Positions 8,697 to 15,819 of a DNA stretch of 64,000 nt are shown piece after piece; position 1 is the first letter of the stretch; every line of letters starts with the position of its first letter. Origin of the DNA: Agrobacterium vitis. GTDB taxonomy: Bacteria; Pseudomonadota; Alphaproteobacteria; Rhizobiales; Rhizobiaceae. The DNA lies in the NCBI RefSeq assembly GCF_013337045.2, contig NZ_CP118259.1, positions 1,612,001 through 1,676,000 of the forward strand, in the 5' to 3' direction. The notes below the pieces were generated by a model, which did not search any database, was not told where the DNA came from, and saw only the letters and a list, made by a program, of their open reading frames with translations. The translations under genes were made by a program, and so were the position numbers.

Positions 8697-9124
8697 GCCA
8701 CGTCACCCCTATTGACCTTATAGGCCGTCGCCGGTCCACCGGGCTTGCCCTTTTCGATCACGGTGATGTAGCCGGCCTTCCGAAGGCTGATTATCACCTG
8801 TGCGGCCACGTCCGGGCCGATGCCAAGCTGGCGGGCCAGACGTTTGGCACCGATGCGGACATCCGGTCCCGGTTGGGCGCGGAACCAGTCGAGAACCTTC
8901 TTCTGTCGAGACCCGAGAGGCTGGTTATGCCGGGACAGGCGGGCGTTGGGGCAAAGCTCTTGCGGTGTTTCGCCATCAAGAACGGCGTCCACCAGATCGC
9001 TCTTGGCAATCGCCTTGGTCAGCGCCAGCACCACATGCCGTGGCGAACAATTAAACCTGGCGGCTTGGGCGTCCAGAAACGTCATGACCTTGCGGTCCTG
9101 AAACGAAACCACAAGGTTCTTCAC
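8693..9124 (-). CDS. Helix-turn-helix prophage protein, 143 aa
   Basis: Residues 1-50 (VKNLVVSFQDRKVMTFLDAQ) form one small domain. Residues ~75-143 look like a winged helix: SRQKKVLDWFRAQ, the HTH AKRLARQLGIGPDVAAQVI, then SLRKAGYITVIEKG and a wing ending in AYKV. Start is GTG 9124, which overlaps the next upstream stop as GTGA; longer frames upstream are shadows. It flanks the helicase-methyltransferase on the promoter side, with a second winged-helix protein further downstream, so it may regulate or guide it. Function inferred only from fold. Confidence 0.75.
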   Translation of the reverse strand: MKNLVVSFQDRKVMTFLDAQAARFNCSPRHVVLALTKAIAKSDLVDAVLDGETPQELCPNARLSRHNQPLGSRQKKVLDWFRAQPGPDVRIGAKRLARQLGIGPDVAAQVIISLRKAGYITVIEKGKPGGPATAYKVNRGDVA

Positions 9125-9324
9125 AGCAACTCCCTCCGCACTTCCGCGACAATTTCGGCGCAGCGGATACAGTGCTTTTCGATCACCTCGGCCATCGTCA
9201 GCGCCGATCCGCACTCCCGGCAGGTGCGCCGATCCATCGGTGGGTTGGGCGCAAAGGCCGCAACGTTGATTTCGTGGTCATGGCGACGGCGGGCGTCGTG
9301 AAGTTTTTGTTCAACCGGGGTCAT
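9121..9324 (-). CDS. Small zinc-ribbon protein, 67 aa
   Basis: MTPVEQKLHDARRRHDHEIN precedes a four-cysteine knuckle, CRECG and CIRC, separated by 14 residues. This resembles phage zinc-ribbon proteins and is loosely like the zinc finger of DksA/TraR, but the acidic coiled-coil tip of DksA is missing, so I do not call it TraR. The ATG at 9324 overlaps the upstream stop as ATGA. Confidence 0.7.
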   Translation of the reverse strand: MTPVEQKLHDARRRHDHEINVAAFAPNPPMDRRTCRECGSALTMAEVIEKHCIRCAEIVAEVRRELL

Positions 9325-9785
9325 ACGCTTGCCCCCGCCTTGCACATGATTTCACGCACTTTTTTGATGACCCGCTCGCCTTCACGGCCGATATCGCGGG
9401 CCTCACCCGTGGAAATATGCCCGTCGTCCAAAGCCTCGACGACGGCGGTCTTGAGCGCGGCGGCAAAGCTGTCCATGGTCAGCAGATCAATAAAACCAAG
9501 CCCGGTCGGCGCCGCTTCCGGCTCGTCCTTAACCAAGCGATAGCCCTGCAGGCGGGCCAGCTGCTCGGTGATCACGGGTGATCCGGCCTCAAGGTCCGCT
9601 TCCAAGACGATATCGAGCGGCATGAATTTTTCCGCGTTATCCTCGGAGGTGCTGGCATAGTTGGACAGCGGCGCCTTGCCGACGCGGGTTGTGTGCTGAA
9701 AGCATTCCGCCGTACCCGCCATCTGCACTGCGCGGCGGGTGGCGCCCTTCAAGGCAGCGGCCTGATCTTTGTTAATTGCGCGCAC
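9321..9785 (-). CDS. Phage regulatory protein, possibly CII-like, 154 aa
   Basis: The N-terminus (RAINKDQAAALKGATRRAV) followed by QHTTRVGKAPLSNYAS and KFMPLDIVLEADLEAGSPVI resembles the layout of phage CII-type regulators (a short DNA-binding head, then a long helical part). The match is by eye only. I chose GTG 9785 because GAGGAGG sits six bases before it; an in-frame TTG at 9806 lacks such a site. It is the first large gene of the leftward operon, the position where establishment regulators are usually found. Confidence 0.65.
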   Translation of the reverse strand: MRAINKDQAAALKGATRRAVQMAGTAECFQHTTRVGKAPLSNYASTSEDNAEKFMPLDIVLEADLEAGSPVITEQLARLQGYRLVKDEPEAAPTGLGFIDLLTMDSFAAALKTAVVEALDDGHISTGEARDIGREGERVIKKVREIMCKAGASV

Positions 9786-9895
9786 GTTTCCCTCCTCAGA
9801 AGTCAAGGATATTTTTTGCCGATTTGTTTTCGTGAACTGCCCCGCGCGGGCGGATAAAACCGCAACAGCAACAGGAACTTAACGCCAGCTCTTAC

Positions 9896-10027
9896 TTACT
9901 CGCGAGGATCGTATGCCCCACCATGAAGAAACAGCCGAGGAGACCATGGGGCGGCCCCCTCGGCAGGTGGCACCGGGCAATACCCAAACCCGGCGCGGGA
10001 GGAACGGAAGCGAGGAAAACAGTTCAT
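9896..10027 (-). CDS. Possible 43-aa small protein
   Basis: An ATG at 10027 overlaps the stop of the upstream Cro-position gene as ATGA and has a strong GGAGGT ribosome-binding site about seven bases before it. The frame runs 43 codons to a TAA at 9896. The product (MNCFPRFRSSRAGFGYCPVP...) is proline- and arginine-rich and matches nothing I know. The translation signals are good but the sequence has no obvious protein-like pattern, so confidence is low. Confidence 0.4.
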   Translation of the reverse strand: MNCFPRFRSSRAGFGYCPVPPAEGAAPWSPRLFLHGGAYDPRE

Positions 10028-10275
10028 TCGACGACCTCCGGAATTCTAATACCAGGACGGACGACCTCATCCGGCCAATGAGCACCCTCTGGCCAGTTGG
10101 CCGAGAACCACTCCATGGCACGCTCGAAAATTGCAGTGAGAATGTCGCATCCGCCGGCAATGTCATCGAGCTTGGAGCCACGGTTCAGCACAAGTGTCGA
10201 GACGCGCTTACGGCTGATACCGCGTTGTGCGCCATAGACATCGGCAACCAGAAGAATTTGCTCTCTCATGTTCAT
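10024..10275 (-). CDS. Cro-position prophage protein, 83 aa
   Basis: The first gene of the leftward operon, divergent from the repressor. It contains GAQRGISRKRVSTLVLNRGS, which fits a helix-turn-helix, and FERAMEWFSANWPEGAHWPD. I recall similar small proteins beside repressors in rhizobial prophages, annotated as hypothetical. Position and HTH-like segment suggest a Cro-type antagonist, but this is inference. The ATG at 10275 is preceded by GGAC; a second ATG at 10269 is an alternative. The predicted promoter would start transcription close to this codon. Confidence 0.7.
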   Translation of the reverse strand: MNMREQILLVADVYGAQRGISRKRVSTLVLNRGSKLDDIAGGCDILTAIFERAMEWFSANWPEGAHWPDEVVRPGIRIPEVVE

Positions 10276-10282
10276 GTCGTCC

Positions 10283-10311
10283 AAAATGCGGACAAAAAAC
10301 CGCATTGTCAA
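10283..10311 (-). promoter_or_regulatory. Leftward early promoter with operator in its spacer
   Basis: On the minus strand a perfect -35 TTGACA (10311-10306) is followed 17 bases later by a weak -10 CATTTT (10288-10283). The 18-bp operator TGCGGACAAAAAACCGCA (10287-10304 on the plus strand) fills the spacer, so a bound repressor would block RNA polymerase. It would drive the Cro-position gene and the whole leftward replication operon. Confidence 0.65.
10285..10306. promoter_or_regulatory. Prophage operator O1 (inverted repeat)
   Basis: Perfect 7-bp arms AATGCGG and CCGCATT are separated by eight bases. The 18-bp core TGCGGACAAAAAACCGCA recurs with small changes at 10344-10361, 11536-11553 and 11566-11583, which is why it is called a repressor operator. 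Confidence 0.75.
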
Positions 10312-10343
10312 CAGATAAATGTCCGCGTTCCATTTTCCTCATT

Positions 10344-10361
10344 TGCGGACGATAATCCGCA
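10344..10361. promoter_or_regulatory. Prophage operator O2 overlapping the repressor promoter -10
   Basis: TGCGGACGATAATCCGCA has perfect 6-bp arms. Its centre is GATAAT (10351-10356), a 5/6 match to a -10 box, and the repressor ATG begins seven bases after it. The upstream -35 region (around 10328) is poor, as in lambda PRM. Repressor bound here would shut off its own gene. There is no ribosome-binding site before the ATG, consistent with a leaderless message. Confidence 0.65.
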
Positions 10362-10362
10362 C

Positions 10363-11076
10363 ATGAAAAACGATTTGCACGAGCGCATTCGCCAGCGCCT
10401 GAACGACCTGAATATGAGTGAGGAAGCTGCCTCGAAGGCGATGGGCGGCGAGCGGAGCTATTTGAGAAAGCTACTGGAACGCCCGGCCTCGTCACCGCGC
10501 GGGGCAACGCTGCGCAAACTGGCCAGCGCCCTGCAATGTTCAGAAGCATGGTTACTGACCGGCGCGGACGAACCATCAATAGTCACGGCATCGACCCCGC
10601 TCACCAGCATGCCTAAGGTTTTTGCTAACACCAATACCCCACCAGAGGCGCCCGCGCCGGAAACATCCATGGATATTCCGGTCATGGGCACCGCCGCAGG
10701 TTCCCATGTACGCGGGGCTTTCCAGCTCGAAGGTGGTATCGTCGACTACGTCCGCCGCCCGCACGCGCTGGCGGGCGCTAGGGACATCTATGCGCTCTAC
10801 GTTGAAGGGTCGTCGATGGAACCGCAATATTTCGCGGGCGACCTGATCTATGTAAATCCCCATCGTCCTGCCCGCCCTGGCGATATCGTCGTCGTCCAGA
10901 GCCGCATGGCAAAACACAGCGATAATGAAGCATCTTTAGGCATTTACGTCCGCCAGACAGAAAAAATACTCGTGCTTGGAAAGCGCAATCCGGTCGGCAG
11001 CGAGGTTGAACTCAACCGCGACTACGTCACCGCTATCCATAAGGTTTTGACGATCAACGAGCTGTTCGGCGTCTAA
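10363..11076 (+). CDS. Prophage CI-type repressor, HTH plus S24 peptidase domain, 237 aa
   Basis: The N-terminus (residues 1-65) is a helix-turn-helix of the XRE type: EEAASKAMGGERSYLRKLLE and LRKLASALQCSEAWLLTG. A Pro/Thr-rich linker follows. The C-terminal LexA-like domain has the catalytic serine in GSSMEPQYFAGDLIYV (about residue 145) and a lysine in ILVLGKRNPV. A possible self-cleavage site is MGTAAGS or AAG near residue 108, so induction by RecA after DNA damage is expected. It keeps the prophage silent by binding the four 18-bp operators nearby. I chose ATG 10363; an open frame runs upstream to 9913 through the control region, but lacks a start with a plausible site and would destroy the operator layout. 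Confidence 0.92.
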   Translation: MKNDLHERIRQRLNDLNMSEEAASKAMGGERSYLRKLLERPASSPRGATLRKLASALQCSEAWLLTGADEPSIVTASTPLTSMPKVFANTNTPPEAPAPETSMDIPVMGTAAGSHVRGAFQLEGGIVDYVRRPHALAGARDIYALYVEGSSMEPQYFAGDLIYVNPHRPARPGDIVVVQSRMAKHSDNEASLGIYVRQTEKILVLGKRNPVGSEVELNRDYVTAIHKVLTINELFGV

Positions 11077-11514
11077 TCAGAACATCGACGGCGACTCAGG
11101 CATTTTTCGTTTGTAGATCATTCGAAATGCCTGTTCCGCCATGACCCGCGCATTCGCAAGGCCAGATTTCCCCGCCTTCATGCAGGTTCGGCGATAGTTT
11201 GCAGCGTCGGACGAATCAGTCAAGGCATTCGATGTGACAACCACCATATTCCAGGCGCAGGCCGCCGGAAGATCTGGCGCCATTGCGCCGTCACATCCTT
11301 TTTCCAGACATGCCGCGACATTACGCTGAGAAAGCGCCTTCCCTTTTAAGGCAGACGGAAGATCCATCTTCGTGAAATTCAGTTTTGCAGCCTCGCAATC
11401 ATCTGCGTTCGGCGCATAGTCGCACACCTGTTCGATGCCATTCATCGGCCCAGCCATCGCGGGGAATGCGGCCAGGCTTCCAGCCAGAAGCCCAAAAATC
11501 CAAATTAATCTCAC
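11077..11514 (-). CDS. Secreted cysteine-containing protein, possible lysogenic conversion gene, 145 aa
   Basis: Starting at GTG 11514 the protein has an N-terminal signal peptide (RLIWIFGLLAGSLAAFPAMA, cleavage after AMA). The mature part of about 120 residues has several cysteines, e.g. CDYAPNADDC, CLEKGC, CAWN and CMKAGK, which fits a disulfide-bonded periplasmic protein. It stops directly against the repressor stop (convergent), and faces away from the rightward operon. Such a lone gene beside the repressor is typical of genes expressed from the prophage in the lysogen. Family unknown. The nearest operator (11536-11553) lies just upstream, so it may answer to the repressor. Confidence 0.65.
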   Translation of the reverse strand: MRLIWIFGLLAGSLAAFPAMAGPMNGIEQVCDYAPNADDCEAAKLNFTKMDLPSALKGKALSQRNVAACLEKGCDGAMAPDLPAACAWNMVVVTSNALTDSSDAANYRRTCMKAGKSGLANARVMAEQAFRMIYKRKMPESPSMF

Positions 11515-11535
11515 AGAATCAAGCCTCAAACTATG

Positions 11536-11553
11536 AGCGGCATTTTGTCCGCA
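11536..11553. promoter_or_regulatory. Prophage operator O3
   Basis: AGCGGCATTTTGTCCGCA matches the reverse complement of operator O1 at 15 of 18 positions. It lies between the start of the secreted-protein gene on the minus strand and the rightward promoter, so it could affect both. Confidence 0.6.
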
Positions 11554-11560
11554 TTTTCCG

Positions 11561-11589
11561 TTGACAGCGGTTATTTGTCCGCATATGTT
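11561..11589 (+). promoter_or_regulatory. Rightward early promoter with operator O4 in its spacer
   Basis: A perfect -35 TTGACA (11561-11566), a 17-base spacer and -10 TATGTT (11584-11589) make a good sigma-70 promoter. Operator O4, AGCGGTTATTTGTCCGCA (11566-11583), matches O1 in reverse complement at 16 of 18 positions and fills the spacer exactly. A further half-site GTCCGCA lies at 11591-11597. The promoter should drive 11697-22019, including the integrase. Confidence 0.75.
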
Positions 11590-11696
11590 TGTCCGCATCC
11601 ACCGAAACCACACGGTGGCTACCCCGAGGCCCGCCGCCATTGCCCCTACAGATCCACCGGGCGGCGGGCAACCGGGCCATCAACGGGGAACAGATC

Positions 11697-11861
11697 ATGT
11701 CTTTCAAATCACTGCAATTGGTGATGGTGCCTTTTTGCGTCCCTTCGCCCGCCACCCGCTTTGACCTGCGCCGCACCGGCGCTTTCATCGCCCGCCACCA
11801 AATCTATTTCATGCTGCCCTGCGCTCTCGCCATCGGCTTCATGGTCGCTTGCGGCGTGTGA
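11697..11861 (+). CDS. Small membrane protein, first gene of the rightward operon, 54 aa
   Basis: MSFKSLQLVMVPFCVPSPAT starts a short protein ending in a hydrophobic helix (IYFMLPCALAIGFMVACGV). The ATG has GGGGA about eight bases upstream. A leader of about 100 bases separates it from the predicted promoter. Function unknown; being first in the operon, it would be among the earliest products after induction. Confidence 0.6.
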   Translation: MSFKSLQLVMVPFCVPSPATRFDLRRTGAFIARHQIYFMLPCALAIGFMVACGV

Positions 11862-11868
11862 GGCGGCC

Positions 11869-12057
11869 ATGACACCGCAAGAGCAAGACGCCCTGATCCG
11901 CGAGAACTACACCCTGAAAATGGCCCTTGTCCGCACATTCAGGGAAATCGACCCCTGCACGATGATCGACACCAACACGCCGATCAAAGAGCTGTGCGAT
12001 CTCCCCTTCACGCTGCGCAATCAACTGCGACTGCTGACGCTGGAGGTTGCGCGATGA
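11869..12057 (+). CDS. Small prophage protein, 62 aa
   Basis: MTPQEQDALIRENYTLKMAL begins a charged, probably helical protein; no motif recognised. The start is chosen because the frame upstream is a shadow of the preceding gene. It ends in an ATGA overlap with the next gene, which supports real translation. Confidence 0.6.
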   Translation: MTPQEQDALIRENYTLKMALVRTFREIDPCTMIDTNTPIKELCDLPFTLRNQLRLLTLEVAR

Positions 12058-12350
12058 CGCCTGACGTCTTGATGCAGGCTTATGTCCTGATCCTCCTGGT
12101 GATCTGCTGTTTCGGCTGGATACTGTATTTGTGGAATTCAAACAGCACGTTGCGTAGGGCCTATGTGGACGATCGCGTCCGCCGTGTCAGCGCCGAGGCC
12201 GCCCTTTCCTTTGCCGCCAACCTGCCTGCGCACGACCGGGCAGAATTCATCTGGCAATACCATTTCGGCGGAACGCCTGCCGTTGGCTATCCGGCATGGC
12301 CGAAATTTCTCCAGGCGCGCATCAACGTTGCGCTGGACAATCGCTCATGA
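12054..12350 (+). CDS. Single-pass membrane protein, 98 aa
   Basis: An N-terminal membrane helix (VLMQAYVLILLVICCFGWIL, residues 5-24) is followed by a soluble part of about 70 residues with YVDDRVRRVSAEAALSFAAN and WQYHFGG. Overlaps on both sides are ATGA. It is not recognised; the single anchor with a cytoplasmic tail might recall phage exclusion or anti-receptor proteins, but nothing specific supports that. Confidence 0.65.
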   Translation: MTPDVLMQAYVLILLVICCFGWILYLWNSNSTLRRAYVDDRVRRVSAEAALSFAANLPAHDRAEFIWQYHFGGTPAVGYPAWPKFLQARINVALDNRS

Positions 12351-13045
12351 CCCGCCTCGCCCGCGCCCCGGTTTCGTCGTTCCGCGCCGATGGTTCGGTG
12401 CTGGATATGGTTGCGCCTGATGTCGGCGAGGTCTGCGTCTATAAGATGGCCGCAGGGCTTTCGCGCATCAACCGTTACAATGGCGTGCCGGAAGCGGGCG
12501 GGTTTAGCGTTGCCCAGCACAGCGTTATGGGCACCGAGGCGCTGTTGCACGAGCGCGTCGATCCTATTGTGGCCGCGCTGTTCCTGTTTCACGACGGGCA
12601 TGAATTCGTTGTGGGCGACTGGACCCGCCCGGCGCAAGACGCGCTGGCCGCGATCATCACCCAGCAGACGGCGGACCCCGCCTATGCCGTCGCCTTCCGC
12701 CGCGCCATGCAGACGCTGAAAACCGGCTGGGACACGGTGATCTATACCGCGCTCGGCCTGCCCGCGCCTGCCGCCTGGCGCAACAATCACCGCAAGCTGG
12801 TCCACGACATGGACCTGATGATGCTGGGTGCCGAGGCGCGCGCGCTGTTTCTGCGCGGCCAGGAGCTTTACCCGATTGGCAAATATCCGCAGCCGAAGCT
12901 GAAGGGCGCGATCACCCCATGGGGTCCGGCCAAGGCCGAAGAAGCCTTCATCAAACTCGCCATCCGCCTGATCGGCCAGGACCGCATAGACGCCTGCCGG
13001 CTGGCCCACCTCGCCCATATTTCCAAGCCGGCCAAGGGCCGGTGA
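12347..13045 (+). CDS. HD-domain phosphohydrolase, 232 aa
   Basis: The metal-binding HD signature is present: QHS near residue 60, then FHDGHEFVVGDW (HD at about 82-83), and HDMD further on (about 160). Phage proteins of this kind (YfbR-like) are usually taken to be nucleotide phosphohydrolases acting on nucleoside monophosphates, which would alter nucleotide pools. It is next to a nucleoside deoxyribosyltransferase-like gene, which fits. The start at 12347 makes an ATGA overlap with the preceding gene. Substrate is inferred. Confidence 0.8.
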   Translation: MTRLARAPVSSFRADGSVLDMVAPDVGEVCVYKMAAGLSRINRYNGVPEAGGFSVAQHSVMGTEALLHERVDPIVAALFLFHDGHEFVVGDWTRPAQDALAAIITQQTADPAYAVAFRRAMQTLKTGWDTVIYTALGLPAPAAWRNNHRKLVHDMDLMMLGAEARALFLRGQELYPIGKYPQPKLKGAITPWGPAKAEEAFIKLAIRLIGQDRIDACRLAHLAHISKPAKGR

Positions 13046-13061
13046 ACTGGAGGAGTTTTTT

Positions 13062-13499
13062 ATGTCCAGAATCTACCTTGCATCCAGCTGGCGGAATACG
13101 TCGCAGCCGCTCGCCGTCCAGACGCTGCGCAATGCCGGTCACTTTGTCTACGATTTTCGAAACCCGCCAAACGGCGTCAAGGGCTTCGCGTGGTCCGAAA
13201 TTGATCCTGACTGGCAGGCATGGGATGCGAAGAAATACCGCGACCTACTGACCACCCATCCCACGGCTGCACTCGGCTACATGAACGACTTCCGAGGCAT
13301 GGAGTGGGCAGACACCTGCATCCTGCTCCTACCCTGCGGACGTTCGGCACACCTGGAAGCCGGATGGTTCGCCGGTCGCGGCAAGCGCCTGATCATCTGG
13401 ACCCGCGATGGCGAAGAGCCGGAACTGATGGCACTGATGGCGAACGCAATCTGCACATCACTCGACGAAGTGCTGGATGCCTTGGAAGGCGGTGCGTGA
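13062..13499 (+). CDS. Nucleoside 2-deoxyribosyltransferase-like protein, 145 aa
   Basis: MSRIYLASSWRN opens a Rossmann-like fold. The block DFRGMEWADTCILLLPCGRS and then HLEAGWFAGRGKRLIIW matches the active-site layout of nucleoside 2-deoxyribosyltransferases, with the catalytic Glu in HLEAG and an upstream Asp. These enzymes exchange the base on deoxynucleosides, or in related proteins hydrolyse NAD-like or nucleotide substrates. The ribosome-binding site GGAGGAG is strong. Next to an HD hydrolase it probably takes part in nucleotide remodelling; which reaction is unknown. Confidence 0.78.
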   Translation: MSRIYLASSWRNTSQPLAVQTLRNAGHFVYDFRNPPNGVKGFAWSEIDPDWQAWDAKKYRDLLTTHPTAALGYMNDFRGMEWADTCILLLPCGRSAHLEAGWFAGRGKRLIIWTRDGEEPELMALMANAICTSLDEVLDALEGGA

Positions 13500-13864
13500 T
13501 GGATAATCAACGCATAGCGCCACCCTTCGAAGGCCAGCAATTTACCAGCTTTCAGCAGTGGGTGAACAAAGCATCTTCCTGGCTAACCTGCCATCCTGAA
13601 TACAGGAACACCGAGCATGGCGAAGGGAAAGGCTGGCGCGGCAATCATTTCACAGCGATGTGCTTTGATAGCATCGGTCGCCGTATGCGCTGCGGCGCTG
13701 ATTTACACCGCGCCGATGCGGAGGGAACTTTCCCTGTCTGGTGGGTTTGGCCCGATCAGATTTGCGAGCTTGTAGCGCGCGTTTCCGACCTTGCCGCACA
13801 CGGTAAGCTATCGATGGGAATTGGCGAAAAAGCCACCAATCCATCAGAATCGGCAGGTGCGTGA
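13499..13864 (+). CDS. Uncharacterised prophage protein, 121 aa
   Basis: MDNQRIAPPFEGQQFTSFQQ starts a soluble protein with a conserved-looking core: HPEYRNTEHGEGKGWRGNHF, then FDSIGRRMRCGADL and FPVWWVWPDQ. The start overlaps the upstream stop as TGATG and the end overlaps the next start in the same way. No family recognised. Confidence 0.7.
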   Translation: MDNQRIAPPFEGQQFTSFQQWVNKASSWLTCHPEYRNTEHGEGKGWRGNHFTAMCFDSIGRRMRCGADLHRADAEGTFPVWWVWPDQICELVARVSDLAAHGKLSMGIGEKATNPSESAGA

Positions 13865-14907
13865 TGGCTGATAACACCCCTATCGAATGGACCGACGCCA
13901 CCTGGAACCCCATTACCGGATGCTCCATTGTCTCACCCGCCTGCACCAATTGCTACGCCATGAAGCTGGCAGGCACGCGCTTGCAGCACCATCCCAGCCG
14001 TGCAGGTCTGACAAAAGACAGCAAGGCCGGGCCGGTCTGGACCGGCGAGGTTCGTTTCAACGCGCAATGGCTGACCGAACCCCTGAAATGGAAAAGGCCG
14101 CGGATGATCTTTGTCTGCGCCCATGGCGATCTGTTTGCCGAAGGCGTGCCAGACGAATGGATTGATCAGGTCTTTGCCGTCATGGCGCTGGCACCACACC
14201 ATACCTTTCAGGTGCTGACCAAGCGGCCGGAGCGGATGTGGGACTACATGCGCCAGCTTCCCAAAAGAACGCCACACATTTCAAAATGGGCGGCCTGGCA
14301 TTGGGGGAAAAACGACCCTGATGCCGTGTATGAATTTGTAGTGGAGGCCCTAAAAACTCCTCCAAGCAACATCTGGCTGGGCGTATCCGTCGAAGATCAG
14401 TCGCGCGCCGAACAGCGCATTCCCATCCTGCTGGATACCCCGGCGGCGGTGCGGTGGATCAGCGCGGAGCCGCTGTTGGGCGGCCTCGACCTGACAGACA
14501 TGTGCCAGGGCAATTGGTTTTTCGACGCCTTGCGCGGCACTCGCTGGCACGATGTCCCAGAATTCACAAGCCGCGTAGAGCAATTTGCACGTGGCCTCGA
14601 TTGGGTTGTTGCCGGTGGCGAAAGCGGGCGCAATGCCCGGCCCATGCATCCGGATTGGGCAAGATCCCTGCGCGACCAATGCGCAGCGGCGGGCGTGCCG
14701 TTCCTGTTCAAGCAATGGGGGCAATGGGCGCCACTCCAGGCCAACGACGGAGAGTGGCCGACAGACAGGCTTGGCTTCTGCCGGATCAACATGGATGGCA
14801 AACGCTCAGATGATGGCTGGCCCATGCAGAAAATCACCAAGAAAGCCGCCGGTCGCCTGCTGGATAGTGTTGAGCATAACGGATTTCCCGTTGGGAGGGC
14901 TGCATAA
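13864..14907 (+). CDS. Phage Gp37/Gp68 family (DUF5131) protein, 347 aa
   Basis: The N-terminus [20 protein letters not shown] then CTNCYAM gives the Cys-x7-Cys-x2-Cys signature of the Gp37/Gp68 family. The body has further family hallmarks: [72 protein letters not shown] and PFLFKQWG. The fold is related to radical SAM enzymes, but the reaction is not known to me. An in-frame GTG one codon earlier is possible; ATG 13864 makes the TGATG overlap. Length is usual for the family. Confidence 0.9.
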   Translation: MADNTPIEWTDATWNPITGCSIVSPACTNCYAMKLAGTRLQHHPSRAGLTKDSKAGPVWTGEVRFNAQWLTEPLKWKRPRMIFVCAHGDLFAEGVPDEWIDQVFAVMALAPHHTFQVLTKRPERMWDYMRQLPKRTPHISKWAAWHWGKNDPDAVYEFVVEALKTPPSNIWLGVSVEDQSRAEQRIPILLDTPAAVRWISAEPLLGGLDLTDMCQGNWFFDALRGTRWHDVPEFTSRVEQFARGLDWVVAGGESGRNARPMHPDWARSLRDQCAAAGVPFLFKQWGQWAPLQANDGEWPTDRLGFCRINMDGKRSDDGWPMQKITKKAAGRLLDSVEHNGFPVGRAA

Positions 14908-15386
14908 TGGCCGGTTCCGTCAACAAAGTCATTCTCATTGGCTACCTCGGCGCCGATCCGGAGATCCGCCGCACCCAGGACGGCAAGCCGATTGCCAATC
15001 TGCGGGTGGCCACATCCGAGAGCTGGCGCGACCGCACATCCGGTGACCGCAAGGAAAAGACCGAGTGGCACAGCGTGGTGATTTTCACCGAAGGTCTCTG
15101 CAAGGTGGCCGAGCAGTACCTGAAAAAAGGCGCTCACGTCTACATCGAGGGCAAGCTGCAAACCCGCAAATGGCAGGACCAGAGCGGCAACGATCGCTAC
15201 AGCACCGAGATCGTGCTGAACGGTTTCAACGCCACCCTGACCATGTTGGGCAGCAACTCTTCCAACCGCCCGCCCGCCGTCGATAGCCCGGATGATTACG
15301 GCCAAAGCCGCGACACCGGCAGCCGCGCTGCGCCCGGCACCAGCGGCAATTTCAGCCGCGACATGGATGACGACATCCCTTTTTAG
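14907..15386 (+). CDS. ssb: Phage single-stranded DNA-binding protein, 159 aa
   Basis: An OB-fold [23 protein letters not shown], then [20 protein letters not shown] and [20 protein letters not shown] Gly/Ser-rich linker leads to the acidic tip DMDDDIPF, which in SSBs binds partner replication and repair proteins. It coats single-stranded DNA during phage replication. Start overlaps the DUF5131 stop as TAATG. The intact C-terminal tip suggests it can recruit host proteins. Confidence 0.95.
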   Translation: MAGSVNKVILIGYLGADPEIRRTQDGKPIANLRVATSESWRDRTSGDRKEKTEWHSVVIFTEGLCKVAEQYLKKGAHVYIEGKLQTRKWQDQSGNDRYSTEIVLNGFNATLTMLGSNSSNRPPAVDSPDDYGQSRDTGSRAAPGTSGNFSRDMDDDIPF

Positions 15387-15416
15387 CGCCTTCCCAACCC
15401 CGAAAGGACCAATCCG

Positions 15417-15761
15417 ATGAAAGTCATAAATGAAGCCAGCGTGTTGCTGGGCGTGCTCGAACAAGGAGAGTTGAACACCGACCTGTCGCGTACGCTGAAA
15501 GAGGTCATCACCATTCTGCACGATCTCTCGCAGGAAAGCCCGAAGACGAAATTCAAGGGCGAAGTCAGCCTGATCATGAAGTTCGAAATGCACAACGACA
15601 TGGTCAACGTCAGCAACGAGATCAAGACAAAGACGCCGAAGGTGCAGCGCCGGGGCGATGTCTTCTGGGCAACGGATGAAGGTGCGCTTTCCACCGAACA
15701 TCCCAGCCAGCGCGACATGTTCGGCGGCCCGCGCGTCATCGAAAGCACACGCCAGAACTGA
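15417..15761 (+). CDS. Uncharacterised prophage protein, 114 aa
   Basis: MKVINEASVLLGVLEQGELN begins a small mixed alpha/beta protein with KFKGEVSLIMKFEMHNDMVN and RRGDVFWATDEGALS. Preceded by AAAGGA with good spacing. It lies between ssb and a DUF2303 gene, a pairing I associate with phage recombination or replication modules, but I cannot name the family. Confidence 0.75.
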   Translation: MKVINEASVLLGVLEQGELNTDLSRTLKEVITILHDLSQESPKTKFKGEVSLIMKFEMHNDMVNVSNEIKTKTPKVQRRGDVFWATDEGALSTEHPSQRDMFGGPRVIESTRQN

Positions 15762-15819
15762 CCCTTTCCCCTCTTCGCTTTCCAAGTTTCACAGCCTTTA
15801 AACCCCAAGGAGCATGACC

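Noticed and set aside
9121..9324. TraR/DksA-type RNA polymerase regulator
   Set aside because: Only the four-cysteine knuckle agrees; the coiled-coil with acidic tip is absent, so it is kept as a zinc-ribbon protein.
9913..10362. N-terminal extension of the repressor by 150 codons
   Set aside because: The frame is open by chance; it covers the operators and promoter and has no HTH or other domain. The ATG at 10363 aligns with repressor N-termini.
14397..15785. 462-codon open frame antisense to the DUF5131 gene and ssb
   Set aside because: It runs across three well-supported plus-strand genes and their junctions; a composition artefact.
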